DNA of 64,000 bases from Vibrio sp. BS-M-Sm-2 (GTDB lineage: Bacteria; Pseudomonadota; Gammaproteobacteria; Enterobacterales; Vibrionaceae), in NCBI RefSeq assembly GCF_041504345.1, contig NZ_CP167894.1, positions 3,472,001-3,536,000 of the forward strand. The letters are read 5' to 3'. The position numbers and the translations under genes were made by a program. Below are positions 33,380 to 42,915 of this stretch, one piece after another. The notes under the pieces were generated by a model that saw only the letters and a list, made by a program, of their open reading frames with translations, was not told where the DNA came from and made no database searches. Within the stretch, counting starts at the first letter, position 1, and each line of letters opens with the position of its first letter.

Positions 33380-34381
33380 ATGGATCCGTTAACACAGGGT
33401 GTGCTAGGCGCTTCTTTGGCACAATCGGCGAGTAAAAAACAACATTTGGTGGTCGCTGGGGTATTAGGGCTACTCTCTGGATTGGCGCCAGATTTAGATG
33501 CACTGATTAAGTCTCAGAGTGATCCTTTGTTGGCTTTGGAGTTCCATCGGCAATTTACACATTCACTCTTCTTTATCCCAATTGGCAGTTTGATCTGTGC
33601 TTTGGCTCTGCATCATCTGATTGCAAAAAGGCGCGGACTTTCTTTTAAGCAAAGCTGGCTGTTTTGTGCACTGGGTTACGGCACTCACGCACTGTTAGAT
33701 GCTTGTACTACTTATGGTACACAGTTGCTTTGGCCTTTCACCAGCGCGCGTTTTGCTTGGAATACCATTTCAATCATCGACCCTGTTTATACACTTCCCA
33801 TCTTAATATTGCTTGTGTTTGCAAATTGGAAACGAACACCTTGGTTGGCTCGTATTGCGTTTCTGTGGGCTTTGATTTATCCGACGCTAGGAATGATTCA
33901 GCGAGATAGGGCAGAGGCGATTGGATGGCAATTAGCGCAAGAAAGACAACATGAGCCGATTCGATTAGAGGCAAAACCGAGCTTTGCAAATATCTTAGTG
34001 TGGAAAGTGGTGTACGAAACAGAATCCCGATACTACGTAGATGCTATTCGAGTTGGCACCTCCGTTAAAACCTATTCTGGAGACTCTATTGTTAAACTGA
34101 ATGTGAGTCAGGATTTCCCGTGGCTTGACCCTAATTCACAGCAAGCAAAAGACATTGAACGTTTTCGTTGGTTTTCAAATGGTTATATTGCACAAGATCC
34201 AATAGATGATCTGCGTGTTATCGATGTTCGATATTCAATTGTACCGAACCAAATGAAAGCACTTTGGAGCATCAAATTATCTCGGTCTGCTGATGCAGAG
34301 ACACATATAAAGTACGAAACACACAGGGACAACACCCCCGAGTCTAGACAGATCTTTCTAGATATGTTGAAAGGCAATTAA
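33380..34381 (+). CDS. YdjM-like membrane-bound metal-dependent hydrolase family protein
   Basis: 333 residues. The N-terminal half matches PF04307: MDPLTQGVLGASLAQ, SGLAPDLDALI, HRQFTHSLFFIPIG with the conserved His, and GYGTHALLDACTTYGTQLLWPF; four or five membrane helices are included. The C-terminal 150 residues form a soluble domain (SFANILVWKVVYETESRYYVDAIRVG). The family includes LexA-controlled YdjM but its biochemical role is not established. A terminator follows directly. Confidence 0.85.
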   Translation: MDPLTQGVLGASLAQSASKKQHLVVAGVLGLLSGLAPDLDALIKSQSDPLLALEFHRQFTHSLFFIPIGSLICALALHHLIAKRRGLSFKQSWLFCALGYGTHALLDACTTYGTQLLWPFTSARFAWNTISIIDPVYTLPILILLVFANWKRTPWLARIAFLWALIYPTLGMIQRDRAEAIGWQLAQERQHEPIRLEAKPSFANILVWKVVYETESRYYVDAIRVGTSVKTYSGDSIVKLNVSQDFPWLDPNSQQAKDIERFRWFSNGYIAQDPIDDLRVIDVRYSIVPNQMKALWSIKLSRSADAETHIKYETHRDNTPESRQIFLDMLKGN

Positions 34382-34401
34382 TGGTAAGGGGTCTTGAGAG
34401 T

Positions 34402-34437
34402 AAAAGGCTGAGTCAGATGATCTGCTCAGCCTTTTTT
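34402..34437. terminator. Bidirectional intrinsic terminator
   Basis: AAAAGGCTGAG and CTCAGCCTTTT are exact inverted repeats around a 12-base loop, with T residues after and A residues before. It separates the convergent YdjM-like and M32 carboxypeptidase genes. Confidence 0.85.
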
Positions 34438-34473
34438 GATCGTTGTTCTAAACAACCTTTGCTTATTAGCTAA

Positions 34474-35946
34474 TTAAAGGTAACGACTTCTGAGGTGATC
34501 TTTGAAGTACTGTGCATTCAAGGTTTCACCCGTTGCTCCTTTCACCAAATCATCGGTGTTAAGCAGGCTACCTTTACTCCAAATGTTCGACTCTAACCAA
34601 GTGAAGATAGGCGATAGGTCACCACTTTCAATCACAGCGTTCACATCCACCGTTTTCTTCATTGAAGCCATGAACTGAGCCGCGTACATCGCACCTAGTG
34701 TGTAAGATGGGAAGTAACCGAATGCGCCGTCTGTCCAGTGAATGTCTTGCATACAGCCATTTGTGAAGTTGCCTTGAGTGCTTAAACCAAGGTAAGACTG
34801 CATCTTAGTGTTCCAAAGTTCTGGGACATCAGTGTGTTTGATTTTGCCGTTGATCAAGTCACGTTCAATTTCGTAACGCAAGATAACGTGCGCTGGGTAG
34901 GTCAGCTCATCGGCATCAACACGGATGAAGTCTTTCTTCACGCGAGTGTAGATCTTCTGGAAGTTATCTTTCTCAAATTCTGAGCCTGAGAACTGTTGTC
35001 CTGCTAGGTTGGCTAAGTGTCCGATGAATGGATCGCTGCGACCAACTTGCATTTCGAAGAACAGAGACTGAGATTCATGGATACCCATAGAGCGAGCCTC
35101 ACCTGCTGGTTGGCCCGCTAGGTGTTTAGGTAAACCTTGTTCGTAACGTGCATGGCCCGTTTCATGGACGATGCCCATTAAGCTTTGAACGAATTCAGCT
35201 TCATCGTAGCGAGTTGTGATACGCACGTCTGAAGGCACGCCGCCACAGAACGGGTGAACACTTTCATCTAGTCGGCCGTGTTCAAAATCGAATTGTAGAA
35301 GCTTCATCACTTCTAGACCAAGTGCTTTTTGTTTCTCTGTCGAGTAGATACCAGATGGCGCGTTAAATTGCTCGCTCGACTGTTTTTCGATGACTTCGTC
35401 AATCAGGTTTGGTAGCCAGGTTTTAACGTCTGCAAACAAGATATCAAGCGAAGCAGAGCTGGTGCCCGGTTCGTAGATATCCAGCATCGCATCATAAGGG
35501 GTCAAGTTAGCGGCGTCTGCGCGGATTTGTGCTTCTTCGCGCGATAGCTCAACCACTTCACGCCAGTTCTTTTCAAAACCAACCCAGTCGTTTTCTCCAC
35601 GTTGGCTACGCCACGCATGTTCACATTTTGAACCCGCTAGAGATTTCGCTTCAACCAGTTTTTCTGGAAGTAGGTTAGCTTGTTGCCATTGGCGTTTGAT
35701 TTCACGTAGGGACGATTGTTGCTCGTTATTCAGTGTTTCGTTTTCAGCGTCTGCAATCCAAGCGCCGAGTTGTGGCTGAGTCATTAGACCGTGAATATGA
35801 ACAGAAAGCTCGGCCATCGCTTCACTACGTGCTTGATTGCCGCCAGCCGGCATCATGGAAGCTTGGTCCCAACCACAAATAGAGGCTAGGTGCTGAAAGC
35901 GTGAACATTTTTGAGAGTGTTCGACTAGTTTTTTGAATGCGCTCAT
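34474..35946 (-). CDS. M32 family metallocarboxypeptidase
   Basis: 490 residues, the usual M32 length (Taq carboxypeptidase type). The zinc site is HETGH in GIVHETGHARYEQG, with GEARSMGIHESQSLFFEMQVGRS carrying the downstream Glu ligand and the ESQ motif. DVRITTRYDE and the C-terminal GAFGYFPSYTLGAMYAAQ are typical. It trims C-terminal residues from cytosolic peptides. It is monocistronic on the minus strand. Confidence 0.95.
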   Translation of the reverse strand: MSAFKKLVEHSQKCSRFQHLASICGWDQASMMPAGGNQARSEAMAELSVHIHGLMTQPQLGAWIADAENETLNNEQQSSLREIKRQWQQANLLPEKLVEAKSLAGSKCEHAWRSQRGENDWVGFEKNWREVVELSREEAQIRADAANLTPYDAMLDIYEPGTSSASLDILFADVKTWLPNLIDEVIEKQSSEQFNAPSGIYSTEKQKALGLEVMKLLQFDFEHGRLDESVHPFCGGVPSDVRITTRYDEAEFVQSLMGIVHETGHARYEQGLPKHLAGQPAGEARSMGIHESQSLFFEMQVGRSDPFIGHLANLAGQQFSGSEFEKDNFQKIYTRVKKDFIRVDADELTYPAHVILRYEIERDLINGKIKHTDVPELWNTKMQSYLGLSTQGNFTNGCMQDIHWTDGAFGYFPSYTLGAMYAAQFMASMKKTVDVNAVIESGDLSPIFTWLESNIWSKGSLLNTDDLVKGATGETLNAQYFKDHLRSRYL

Positions 35947-36251
35947 TTGACTACTCTTAATTTGGTTTCTTTAAATGACCCATAAGGCTGCATCAGTTTA
36001 AGGGGCATCTCGATGTTTAGTACTTTGAAGTTGGTCACTTCACTTTGTTTCTGAGGCTGTTCTTCTCAGTAGAAGATATAGCTTAAACAAGGTAGGGCAG
36101 TGATATGCCAGTAATTTACTATTTGTTAACAAATTAAACTGTACCATTGTGCACAAAATCAGTGACTTGTATAGCTGGTGGCAATTGTTGCTTGCGAATT
36201 GTTCAGATACACGGTATTGATGATAAATCGCTGAACAAGAATGACAATGAT

Positions 36252-36887
36252 ATGGATATTTTGAACTTTGAGGCATTTCTAATTGCCATCACTATTTTAA
36301 CGCTAACGCCGGGTTTAGATACGGCATTGGTAATTCGTAATACGAGCCGTTCTGGCTTATCTGACGGTGTAATGACCAGCTTTGGTATCTGTAGCGGTCT
36401 TTATGTGCACGCTTTTTTCTCTGCGGTGGGTATCTCTGCGATTCTTGCTCAATCAGCTGAACTCTTTCAAGCCGTAAAAATGGTGGGTGCGGTTTACCTA
36501 ATTTGGCTTGGTTTAAGCAGTTTACGCGCTTTGATGAAAAATGGTGGCGGGTTGAAGGTTGGCGAGCAAGCTCATCAAGCTTACAGTGCAAAACGTTCTT
36601 TGCGTGAAGGTTTCTTATCTAATGTGCTTAACCCAAAAACGGCGGTTTTCTATTTGGCTTTTCTGCCTCAATTTGTAAACCCTGAAGGCTCGCCTTTATT
36701 GCAATCTATGTTGATGGCTTCAGTCCACTTTATGATTGCGATGGTGTGGCAATGTGGTTTAGCTGGTGCATTGAACTCGGCTAAAAACTTGCTCAAGAAT
36801 GCGAGTTTTATGAAGTGGATGGAAGGCGTGACTGGCATGGTACTAGTGGGGCTAGGCGTTAAGCTTCTAATGGAAGAGCCTGTGTAG
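36252..36887 (+). CDS. LysE family translocator (RhtB-type amino-acid exporter)
   Basis: 211 residues from the ATG at 36252; the frame remains open to 36147 but that extension is polar and not family-like. Six membrane helices with the N-terminal LTPGLDTALVIRNTSRSG, the central GAVYLIWLGLSSLRAL and FLSNVLNPKTAVFYLAFLPQFV. The family exports amino acids such as threonine, homoserine or lysine across the inner membrane. Substrate unknown. Confidence 0.9.
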   Translation: MDILNFEAFLIAITILTLTPGLDTALVIRNTSRSGLSDGVMTSFGICSGLYVHAFFSAVGISAILAQSAELFQAVKMVGAVYLIWLGLSSLRALMKNGGGLKVGEQAHQAYSAKRSLREGFLSNVLNPKTAVFYLAFLPQFVNPEGSPLLQSMLMASVHFMIAMVWQCGLAGALNSAKNLLKNASFMKWMEGVTGMVLVGLGVKLLMEEPV

Positions 36888-36918
36888 TTCACTGTTTTTT
36901 ACTGAACATGAATATATG

Positions 36919-36945
36919 AAAGCCCACGACGTGTCGTGGGCTTTT
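36919..36945. terminator. Intrinsic terminator between LysE and aerolysin genes
   Basis: AAAGCCCACGAC and GTCGTGGGCTTT pair exactly with a 2-base loop, followed by TTGTCTT. Convergent genes flank it. Confidence 0.8.
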
Positions 36946-37002
36946 GTCTTTAGGGTGAATCGAGTGTTTTGGCAAATTAAGTGTTAAAGGTGAGTCATTG
37001 TG

Positions 37003-38481
37003 TTATTCAATAATGCTGATGTTCATCTCAGCACCTTCGAAACCTAAGTCACTCAACTCATCAGCATTGAAGTTGGTGGTGACTTCAATATCGCCAATAC
37101 GTTCGGTAGTTTCGTTAACGGAATCTGTACTTCTTTTGCTACGTAGATTGTTGGTAATCGGTGTCGCTTGGCCAATCTCAATAGTACCTGCAAATTGAGA
37201 GTCTGCGTAGAAGTCACCCGATACATAAGAGTGGAATGGACGTAAGCTTCCGCCAGTCGCGTATTGCATGCTTGATAAGCCAGCTTCTTTAATAGCCCAG
37301 CCCCAATCCCACCATTTTGTTTCACCTGGAATGTATCGGTGATCCCATTGGTAGCGAATGTCTGCAGATTTATCACTACCGCGACCCATAGTGAAGGTGT
37401 GAGCTCTGTAAGGGCGGTTGTCTGGGTGTGTATGCCATGCGTTGCCACCCCAACGGAGGAAGCCGTTAAACTCAACATCGTAGCTAATGTCGGCGTTGAA
37501 TCGGTACGGGTAGGAGATACTTGAACGATACAACTCAACTCGAATCGGAAGCTCTGAGTTGGCTGGGACCATCGGGCGCGCTTGAAGTGTCACTTGCTCG
37601 CTAGTGGAGCCCCCATTTGATTTAGAGAAGCTTTGGTTGGCTTCGAACTTAATGGTGAGCTTAGTTTCGCCAACAAGAGGCCACTTAAACGTATTCTCTG
37701 TTTGAACACTTTGTGAGAACCCATAGCTGTTCGTTTTTGACCAGTTTGTTGACTCATCCACTTTCAGGTCGACAACCACTTGTTGCGCGATATTACTGTT
37801 GTTTCTTGCTGTTGCGTAAACGGTCTTAACCAGTTCACGATCTGATTCGACAACATCACCATGCCAAAAGTTATCGTCGTTAACGGTGTAGGCAAAGTTG
37901 TCGACGGTGATTTTAGTTTTTTCCCCACAGCGATAACCGCTACAAGAACCACCATTGTTTCCTTGTATCACCCAGCTGTCGCCAGAGCGATTTATTGTCA
38001 TGTCTTCGCCAACGTACTGACTGTTATTGCCGCCAACCCATGCGTATCCAAGGTTGTGAGCTAGATAGCTTAGTGGGCGAACAAAATCGTTACGGTTATT
38101 GACCAACTCATATTGAACATCTAACTCGCTACCTTCTGGAACTGATTTAGCAGAGTAGTTTGGAATCTCAGACTGGTCATTGTTCGGATAACAGAACGTT
38201 TTGCCGTTGGTTGTATCTTGTTTAATAAGGCCATTATATCCCGGGCCCATGATCACCCAGTTTCCTTTTAAGCCTGTGATCTGCCAAGTGCCCATTCTAG
38301 CCAGCAAAGCACTCTTTTGCTCTTCGGCTTCAAAGCGGTCTAACGGGCGATAGCCAGAGCGACATACATCGTCACCAAGTTGGTCATGGACTATTTGGTC
38401 TGGGTAAATTTTTGCGTTTACGCCAGTAGATAGAACAGACAACACTGCGGTTGCTAAGAGACTTCTGTTTATTCGGATCAT
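37003..38481 (-). CDS. Aerolysin-family pore-forming toxin
   Basis: 492 residues from the ATG at 38481, which has GAGGGAA upstream. A Sec signal (IRINRSLLATAVLSVLSTGVNA) is followed by the full aerolysin layout: pertussis-like lobe (MGTWQITGLKGNWVIMGPGYNG), receptor-binding region (SYLAHNLGYAWVGGNNSQYVGEDM), SGYRCGEKT, the transmembrane-loop stem (NWSKTNSYGFSQSVQTENTFKWPLVGET) and GFLRWGGNAWHTHPDNRP with RYQWDHRYIPGETKWWDWGW. The C-terminal activation segment has a basic SKRS site. It closely matches the recalled Aeromonas toxin. It should be secreted as a dimeric protoxin and form heptameric beta-barrel pores. An aerolysin-like enterotoxin has been reported from V. splendidus. Confidence 0.95.
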   Translation of the reverse strand: MIRINRSLLATAVLSVLSTGVNAKIYPDQIVHDQLGDDVCRSGYRPLDRFEAEEQKSALLARMGTWQITGLKGNWVIMGPGYNGLIKQDTTNGKTFCYPNNDQSEIPNYSAKSVPEGSELDVQYELVNNRNDFVRPLSYLAHNLGYAWVGGNNSQYVGEDMTINRSGDSWVIQGNNGGSCSGYRCGEKTKITVDNFAYTVNDDNFWHGDVVESDRELVKTVYATARNNSNIAQQVVVDLKVDESTNWSKTNSYGFSQSVQTENTFKWPLVGETKLTIKFEANQSFSKSNGGSTSEQVTLQARPMVPANSELPIRVELYRSSISYPYRFNADISYDVEFNGFLRWGGNAWHTHPDNRPYRAHTFTMGRGSDKSADIRYQWDHRYIPGETKWWDWGWAIKEAGLSSMQYATGGSLRPFHSYVSGDFYADSQFAGTIEIGQATPITNNLRSKRSTDSVNETTERIGDIEVTTNFNADELSDLGFEGAEMNISIIE

Positions 38482-39030
38482 TAACAATTCCCTCATTTGT
38501 AATTTTTCTATTTTGATAATGTTTTTTGTGCCATGCAGTTAACAAGACAAGTTCACTTTTTCATGTTGATAAATAGATAGATACTGAAAAGGGTTGAATT
38601 AATTTACCTTTTAAATTCAACGGTTTGTATTGTTTGATTTGTTTTTTGGTGAAAGAGAGTGTAACTAAAAAGAAAATGTTTGATGAGGCTCAAACCGTTT
38701 TTAGAAAAATGAGGAGTTATGATTGATACATTAACGTCAAATAGTTTTTGACGTGGTCTATCGCGAGTGAAATGAATGGTTAAGTACGAGAGGAGACATA
38801 TTATTCACATCGTTTTTATTTGATGTAAATATCAACAGGAAAGCGATAAATCAGATTTGGATGTTTAAATTTAATCCAGTGTTTTAAACACTCGATTAAT
38901 TGAATGCTCAAAATACAAGAGATGTTTATTGATGCAGTAATAAATTTAACCATCCATTTTTTATGTGTAATATTCAGAACGATGTTAATTAAAATAAAGT
39001 GAATTTAACTGGTGGCCAAACGGCGACAAA
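38482..39030. other. AT-rich promoter region of the aerolysin gene
   Basis: 549 bases separate the aerolysin start from the ToxS-like stop. Long AT tracts cover 38560-38660 and 38830-39000. I see no ORF and no clear palindrome. Its length and A/T tracts would suit H-NS silencing and ToxR-type activation, but this is inferred from composition only. Confidence 0.5.
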
Positions 39031-39492
39031 TTATCGTTTAGCCAAAAGTTGTGTTCTTCCATTATTACATGTCCGAATGATGGCAAACAGATCATTTGAA
39101 CTTAATATATCAACCTTAAGTGTTAAAGGGTCATTGTTGATAAGCAGGTAGGGCGACAACAAGCTGTCATTCATCGCTTTATTTATTTTTTGCACGGAGA
39201 GTAAGTCGATAGTGCCAGCTATTGAAAAGAATAGGGATTGAGAAGGGCCGGCCTCACCTCTAAACCGTAGAACAATCGGGTCGGGCATGCTGTCATCTTG
39301 GACGGACATTAGGTGTAGAACCTCGTTATCGCTTATTTTGGTGAGTCCATTGGTTCGTAATACATTTCCATCTAACACAAGATCTACCACGCTATGTTGA
39401 TAACGGTGCTCTTCTTGGGGTGGAGAAGAAGGAATACTCCATATACCAATCAATAACGCTAACGAGGAAAACAGAGCTACAAATGGCATCAT
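39031..39492 (-). CDS. ToxS-like small membrane/periplasmic protein
   Basis: 153 residues: an N-terminal membrane helix (PFVALFSSLALLIGIWSI) and a periplasmic domain of about 130 residues, the same size and layout as ToxS, with little recognisable identity. It overlaps the upstream ToxR-like gene by 4 bases (ATGA), the usual arrangement of ToxR/ToxS or TcpP/TcpH pairs. It probably stabilises or tunes its partner. Assigned by architecture and linkage rather than by motif. Confidence 0.6.
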   Translation of the reverse strand: MMPFVALFSSLALLIGIWSIPSSPPQEEHRYQHSVVDLVLDGNVLRTNGLTKISDNEVLHLMSVQDDSMPDPIVLRFRGEAGPSQSLFFSIAGTIDLLSVQKINKAMNDSLLSPYLLINNDPLTLKVDILSSNDLFAIIRTCNNGRTQLLAKR

Positions 39493-40295
39493 AATTGGCC
39501 TCTCTTTAGGAATAATTCTATCTCTTCACTCGCTCGGTCTAATTGCGTGGCCGTGTAAAAGATATTGATGGACTGACGTGTCGTCTTGTTGAGTATGGAG
39601 AGTTCTGAATAGCCGGGCTCATCGCTGATGTATGCCACGCAATCACATTGGTATTTGTAGAGAATAGCCTCTAGTTCTGGGCTTAAGGACACTTTTGTTT
39701 CCTGAAAAACTTGGACCTGCCCAACCCATTGTTCATTAAGCCGGTTAAAGGGCGTGATATCCCCAAGGCTTTTATCGTGAACCTTAGCAAAAGCCAATAA
39801 TGCCGAGGACAACAATAAACAACCCGTTATGAAATAACACAGCCTGTTTTTGTATAAGCTGACCTGAGAGTAAGTAAGTGAAGTCGATTTGGATTCAGGT
39901 GTATCGTTGCTCGCAATAGAGGCCGCAATATTACTTTGACCGAGCGGGACTTGCTCGCTGACAGGCGTGAGGGGAATCGTCACTTCGCTTTGTGGTTGCG
40001 AGTCAATAAAGACGCATTCATCAATAAGTCGGTAACCGACCTTTGGCACTGTGACGATGGGTGTTTCTCTGATGCCAAGTTTAACAAATCCTTGGCGAAG
40101 CAAACTGATACATTTCGCAAGTGACGTATCCCCAATGAACTCGCTTCCCCATGCGAAACTAATAATATCTTGTTTGTTCACAATCTCGGGTGAGTTTTTA
40201 AGTAATAACTCTAAAACGCGAGTTTCACGATATCCTATTTTAATAGAACGTTCGTCGTTATAAATACGGTTTTTAATCGGGTCAAATCTGATCAT
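39489..40295 (-). CDS. ToxR-like membrane-anchored winged-helix regulator
   Basis: 268 residues. An OmpR/PhoB-type winged helix occupies 1-95 (TRVLELLLKNSPEIVNKQDI, SLAKCISLLRQGFVKLG, TVPKVGYRLI). A disordered Ser/Thr/Pro linker follows, then one membrane helix (LCYFITGCLLLSSALLAFAKV, about 150-170) and a periplasmic tail with a CDC pair that could form a disulfide. This is the ToxR/TcpP/CadC layout, in which a periplasmic signal controls a DNA-binding head. Gene order puts the ToxS-like partner next and the aerolysin gene after that on the same strand, so the toxin is a likely target. Confidence 0.8.
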   Translation of the reverse strand: MIRFDPIKNRIYNDERSIKIGYRETRVLELLLKNSPEIVNKQDIISFAWGSEFIGDTSLAKCISLLRQGFVKLGIRETPIVTVPKVGYRLIDECVFIDSQPQSEVTIPLTPVSEQVPLGQSNIAASIASNDTPESKSTSLTYSQVSLYKNRLCYFITGCLLLSSALLAFAKVHDKSLGDITPFNRLNEQWVGQVQVFQETKVSLSPELEAILYKYQCDCVAYISDEPGYSELSILNKTTRQSINIFYTATQLDRASEEIELFLKRGQL

Positions 40296-40640
40296 ATAGC
40301 CAACGTTTTATTTTTATTATAATTCTCTCAACAATTTAGATGACTATAAACTGACTATTATATGAATTAAAGTCACATGTTTTATTCTGGTGTGTTTTTG
40401 CGTGGTTCAAACAAAAGCATTCTTCATTTTTTATGAAAGAAACTCTGCTATCTAGTCACAATCTGTTAAATATAAGTAATATCTAATTAAGTTTTGATTT
40501 TATTAGGGAACTTTTAATTAGAGAGTATTGGCTTAATCTTTGTCTCTAATTTAATTAGAACAGTGCTCTAATTAAAATCTTATTTTATTTGTGGGTATAC
40601 GGTAGTAATAATTTAGTCAGTTTAAGTATTGAATGGATAG
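40296..40640. other. AT-rich intergenic stretch upstream of the ToxR-like gene
   Basis: About 345 bases, very AT-rich (repeated TTAATTAGA-like words at 40480-40580). It should hold the regulator's promoter. No ORF or strong hairpin other than the terminator at its end. Confidence 0.5.
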
Positions 40641-40669
40641 AAAAAAGCCCGCACTTGAATGCGGGCTTT
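40641..40669 (-). terminator. Intrinsic terminator of the glycine-riboswitch symporter gene
   Basis: On the minus strand AAAGCCCGCA, a 6-base loop, TGCGGGCTTT, then T residues. It ends 17 bases after the symporter stop codon. Confidence 0.85.
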
Positions 40670-40686
40670 GGTTCAATCAATTCTGA

Positions 40687-42057
40687 TTATGCTTTTACAG
40701 CTTCACAATCGTTTGAAGACGTTAAAGGTTTGAAGAACAGCTTAGTTTCTTCGATAACCACGTGGCGTAGCAAAATAAGGCCGATCAGGTTTGGAATTGC
40801 CATCAGGCCGTTCACGATATCGGCCATTATCCAGATCATGTCGAGCTTTAGGAATGCTCCAGAAGCCACTAATGCGATGAATATTATCTTGTAAGGCAAT
40901 ACTGCTTTGGTACCTAGCAAGAACACAACGCAGCGCTCACCGTAGTAGTTCCAACCTAAAATTGTTGTAAACGCAAAGAAGATCAGGCCAACAGAAACCA
41001 ACATAGGGCCAAGGGTGTCTGCATTCAAACCAACGGCGAATGCATGAGTGGTCATCGCAGCACCAGACAGGTCCGTTTGCCAAGCGCCCGTTAAGATAAG
41101 CGCCAAACCTGTCATGGTACAGATGATGATGGTATCGAAGAAGGTACCTGTCATAGATACAAGGCCTTGCTTCACGCATGAATCTGTTTTTGCAGCCGCC
41201 GCCGCCATTGGTGCGCTACCTAGACCAGATTCGTTCGAGAACACACCACGAGCGATGCCTGATTGGATAGCAAGCATGATGCTTGCACCAAAGAAACCAC
41301 CGGTTGCTGCTGTGTTGGTAAACGCAGAGGTAACAACAAGGGTAATAGCATTCAACAGTTGGTCTGCATTTGAAATCAGAACGCTTAAACATGCGACAAC
41401 GTACATAACCGCCATCGTAGGAACAACTTTCCCTGCCACCTTAGCGATAGATTGAATACCACCAAGGGTTACCACTGCCACTAGTATCGTTAGAACGACA
41501 GCAGACATCTCACGAGAAGCACCAAATGAAATTTGAGTTGCGTCTAAGATAGCGTTTACTTGTGGGAAGGTACCAATACCGAAGCAGGCAACACCGAGCG
41601 CGAAGACAGCGAACATTACCGCCAAGATTCGTGAGCCGACACCGTATTGCAGGTAGTACATTGGGCCACCAACCATTTCGCCATTGCTATCGGTTCTGCG
41701 GTATTTAACGGCAAGTAGACATTCTGCGTATTTGGTCGCCATGCCAAATACAGCGGCAAGCCACATCCAGAATAGGGCACCAGGGCCACCAATCTTGATT
41801 GCGGTCGCTACACCAACGATGTTACCTGTACCAATGGTTGCGGAAAGCGCGGTACACAAAGCGGCAAAACTTGATACGTCACCCGTACCGGATTTGTCTT
41901 TGCTGAATACCATTTTTAGCGCGGTTGGGAGGTGTCTAAACTGGAGTAAGCCTAAGCGAAAAGTAAAGTAGATACCTGTACCCACTAGCAGAATAAGCAG
42001 TGGTGGTCCCCAAACGAATTGGTTGATGGTTTGTAGTGTAGCTTGTAGGTGGTTCAT
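40687..42057 (-). CDS. AGCS family Na+/amino-acid symporter, probably glycine
   Basis: 456 residues with about 11 membrane helices. AGCS motifs: FAALCTALSATIGTGNIVGVATAIKIGGPGALFWMW (quoted in part), KYAECLLAVKYR, GGPMYYLQYGVG, the FSNESGLGSAPMAAAAAKT segment and GWNYYGERC. The family imports alanine or glycine with Na+. The tandem glycine riboswitch in the leader argues for glycine. The coding strand is minus, with the 130-base untranslated segment downstream of the riboswitch and the terminator at 40641-40669 as the only gene-end signals. Confidence 0.95.
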   Translation of the reverse strand: MNHLQATLQTINQFVWGPPLLILLVGTGIYFTFRLGLLQFRHLPTALKMVFSKDKSGTGDVSSFAALCTALSATIGTGNIVGVATAIKIGGPGALFWMWLAAVFGMATKYAECLLAVKYRRTDSNGEMVGGPMYYLQYGVGSRILAVMFAVFALGVACFGIGTFPQVNAILDATQISFGASREMSAVVLTILVAVVTLGGIQSIAKVAGKVVPTMAVMYVVACLSVLISNADQLLNAITLVVTSAFTNTAATGGFFGASIMLAIQSGIARGVFSNESGLGSAPMAAAAAKTDSCVKQGLVSMTGTFFDTIIICTMTGLALILTGAWQTDLSGAAMTTHAFAVGLNADTLGPMLVSVGLIFFAFTTILGWNYYGERCVVFLLGTKAVLPYKIIFIALVASGAFLKLDMIWIMADIVNGLMAIPNLIGLILLRHVVIEETKLFFKPLTSSNDCEAVKA

Positions 42058-42189
42058 AGATTCCCCTTAATAAATTAAAAAATTTAAGGAGAAGAGGGAA
42101 GGCAGTGCAGATCACAGGGATCGGGAGCACTACTTAATACATACGGATTTCTAGATAGAATTCTTTTGTTAATTAAGGCTGTTGCTTTC

Positions 42190-42424
42190 CACTCCTCTGT
42201 CCTTTTGCCTGAGAGTTTCACTTAGCGAATCACTTATAGATAAGTAACGGGCACTAAGCTTGCTCCTTCGGCGACCGATCTAACGGTTCTCTCCAGAGGT
42301 TCCTCCAACGACAGTCCTCACTTTTCTGGATTTCTCCAGCATAAAGCACCTGAAAGATTTACTTCTTCGGCGGGTCAATCTAACTAAATGTTAATATTTA
42401 GTTAAAAACCACTCTCCTGCAGTC
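42190..42424 (-). ncRNA. Tandem glycine riboswitch
   Basis: The minus strand carries two glycine aptamers in tandem. Aptamer 1 (about 42424-42311) has GCAGGAGAGTGG, CCGCCGAAGAAG, TCAGG and GGACTGTCG. Aptamer 2 (about 42310-42193) has CCTCTGGAGAGAACC, GGTCGCCGAAGGAGCAAG, AAACTCTCAGGCAAAAGGACAGAGGAG. These match the gcvT-type consensus I recall, including the short linker between them. It lies about 130 bases before the AGCS start codon. No clear terminator follows, so I cannot tell whether the output is transcriptional or translational. Confidence 0.95.
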
Positions 42425-42607
42425 TTCATCGGAACAATTACCTAAATAATTAGGTAATCTGTAGGCGTATCCTAGATCATATAAAATGTGATGTCAGCTA
42501 CAAAATATCTGTTTGCACAAATGTTGTTCAACTAAATGATCAAACAACGAGTCTCTGACGTAACTTGCTTATTTAAATGGTATAAAATAGAGAAACAAGG
42601 AGGAGTT

Positions 42608-42766
42608 ATGACTCGACTAATAGCGATTGTTTTTTTATTGGCTTTGGCATTTGTACTATTTCGTTACCGGACAAACGAAAAACTGCAAAAAGGGGTTGTG
42701 ATAGTTATCGTTAGCAGCTTCCTTTTGTATACTGCCAGCTTGATGATTTCGGAGTTAACTCGTTAA
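42608..42766 (+). CDS. Small membrane protein, hypothetical
   Basis: 52 residues with two hydrophobic stretches (LIAIVFLLALAFVLFRY and VVIVIVSSFLLYTASLMI). The ATG at 42608 has AAGGAGG at ideal distance, while the frame open to 42536 has none. Unrecognised. It is probably an independent small transcript or the first gene before the coiled-coil protein. Confidence 0.65.
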   Translation: MTRLIAIVFLLALAFVLFRYRTNEKLQKGVVIVIVSSFLLYTASLMISELTR

Positions 42767-42915
42767 ACCTCTCTGTAAACAGTTGGGATGAATGTGTTAG
42801 CAAAGCTTAAGTGCTTCTGGCTTGAGCGATAGGTTTAACTGAGCCTACACTATCAGTATTGGCATCAGTGCCAGTGACCGCGTAACGTTAAACAAATTTT
42901 TGGGAGTACCCGCTA

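Noticed and set aside
41048..41455. Plus-strand ORF of 135 residues within the AGCS gene
   Set aside because: Antisense shadow of a conserved transporter with no start signal.
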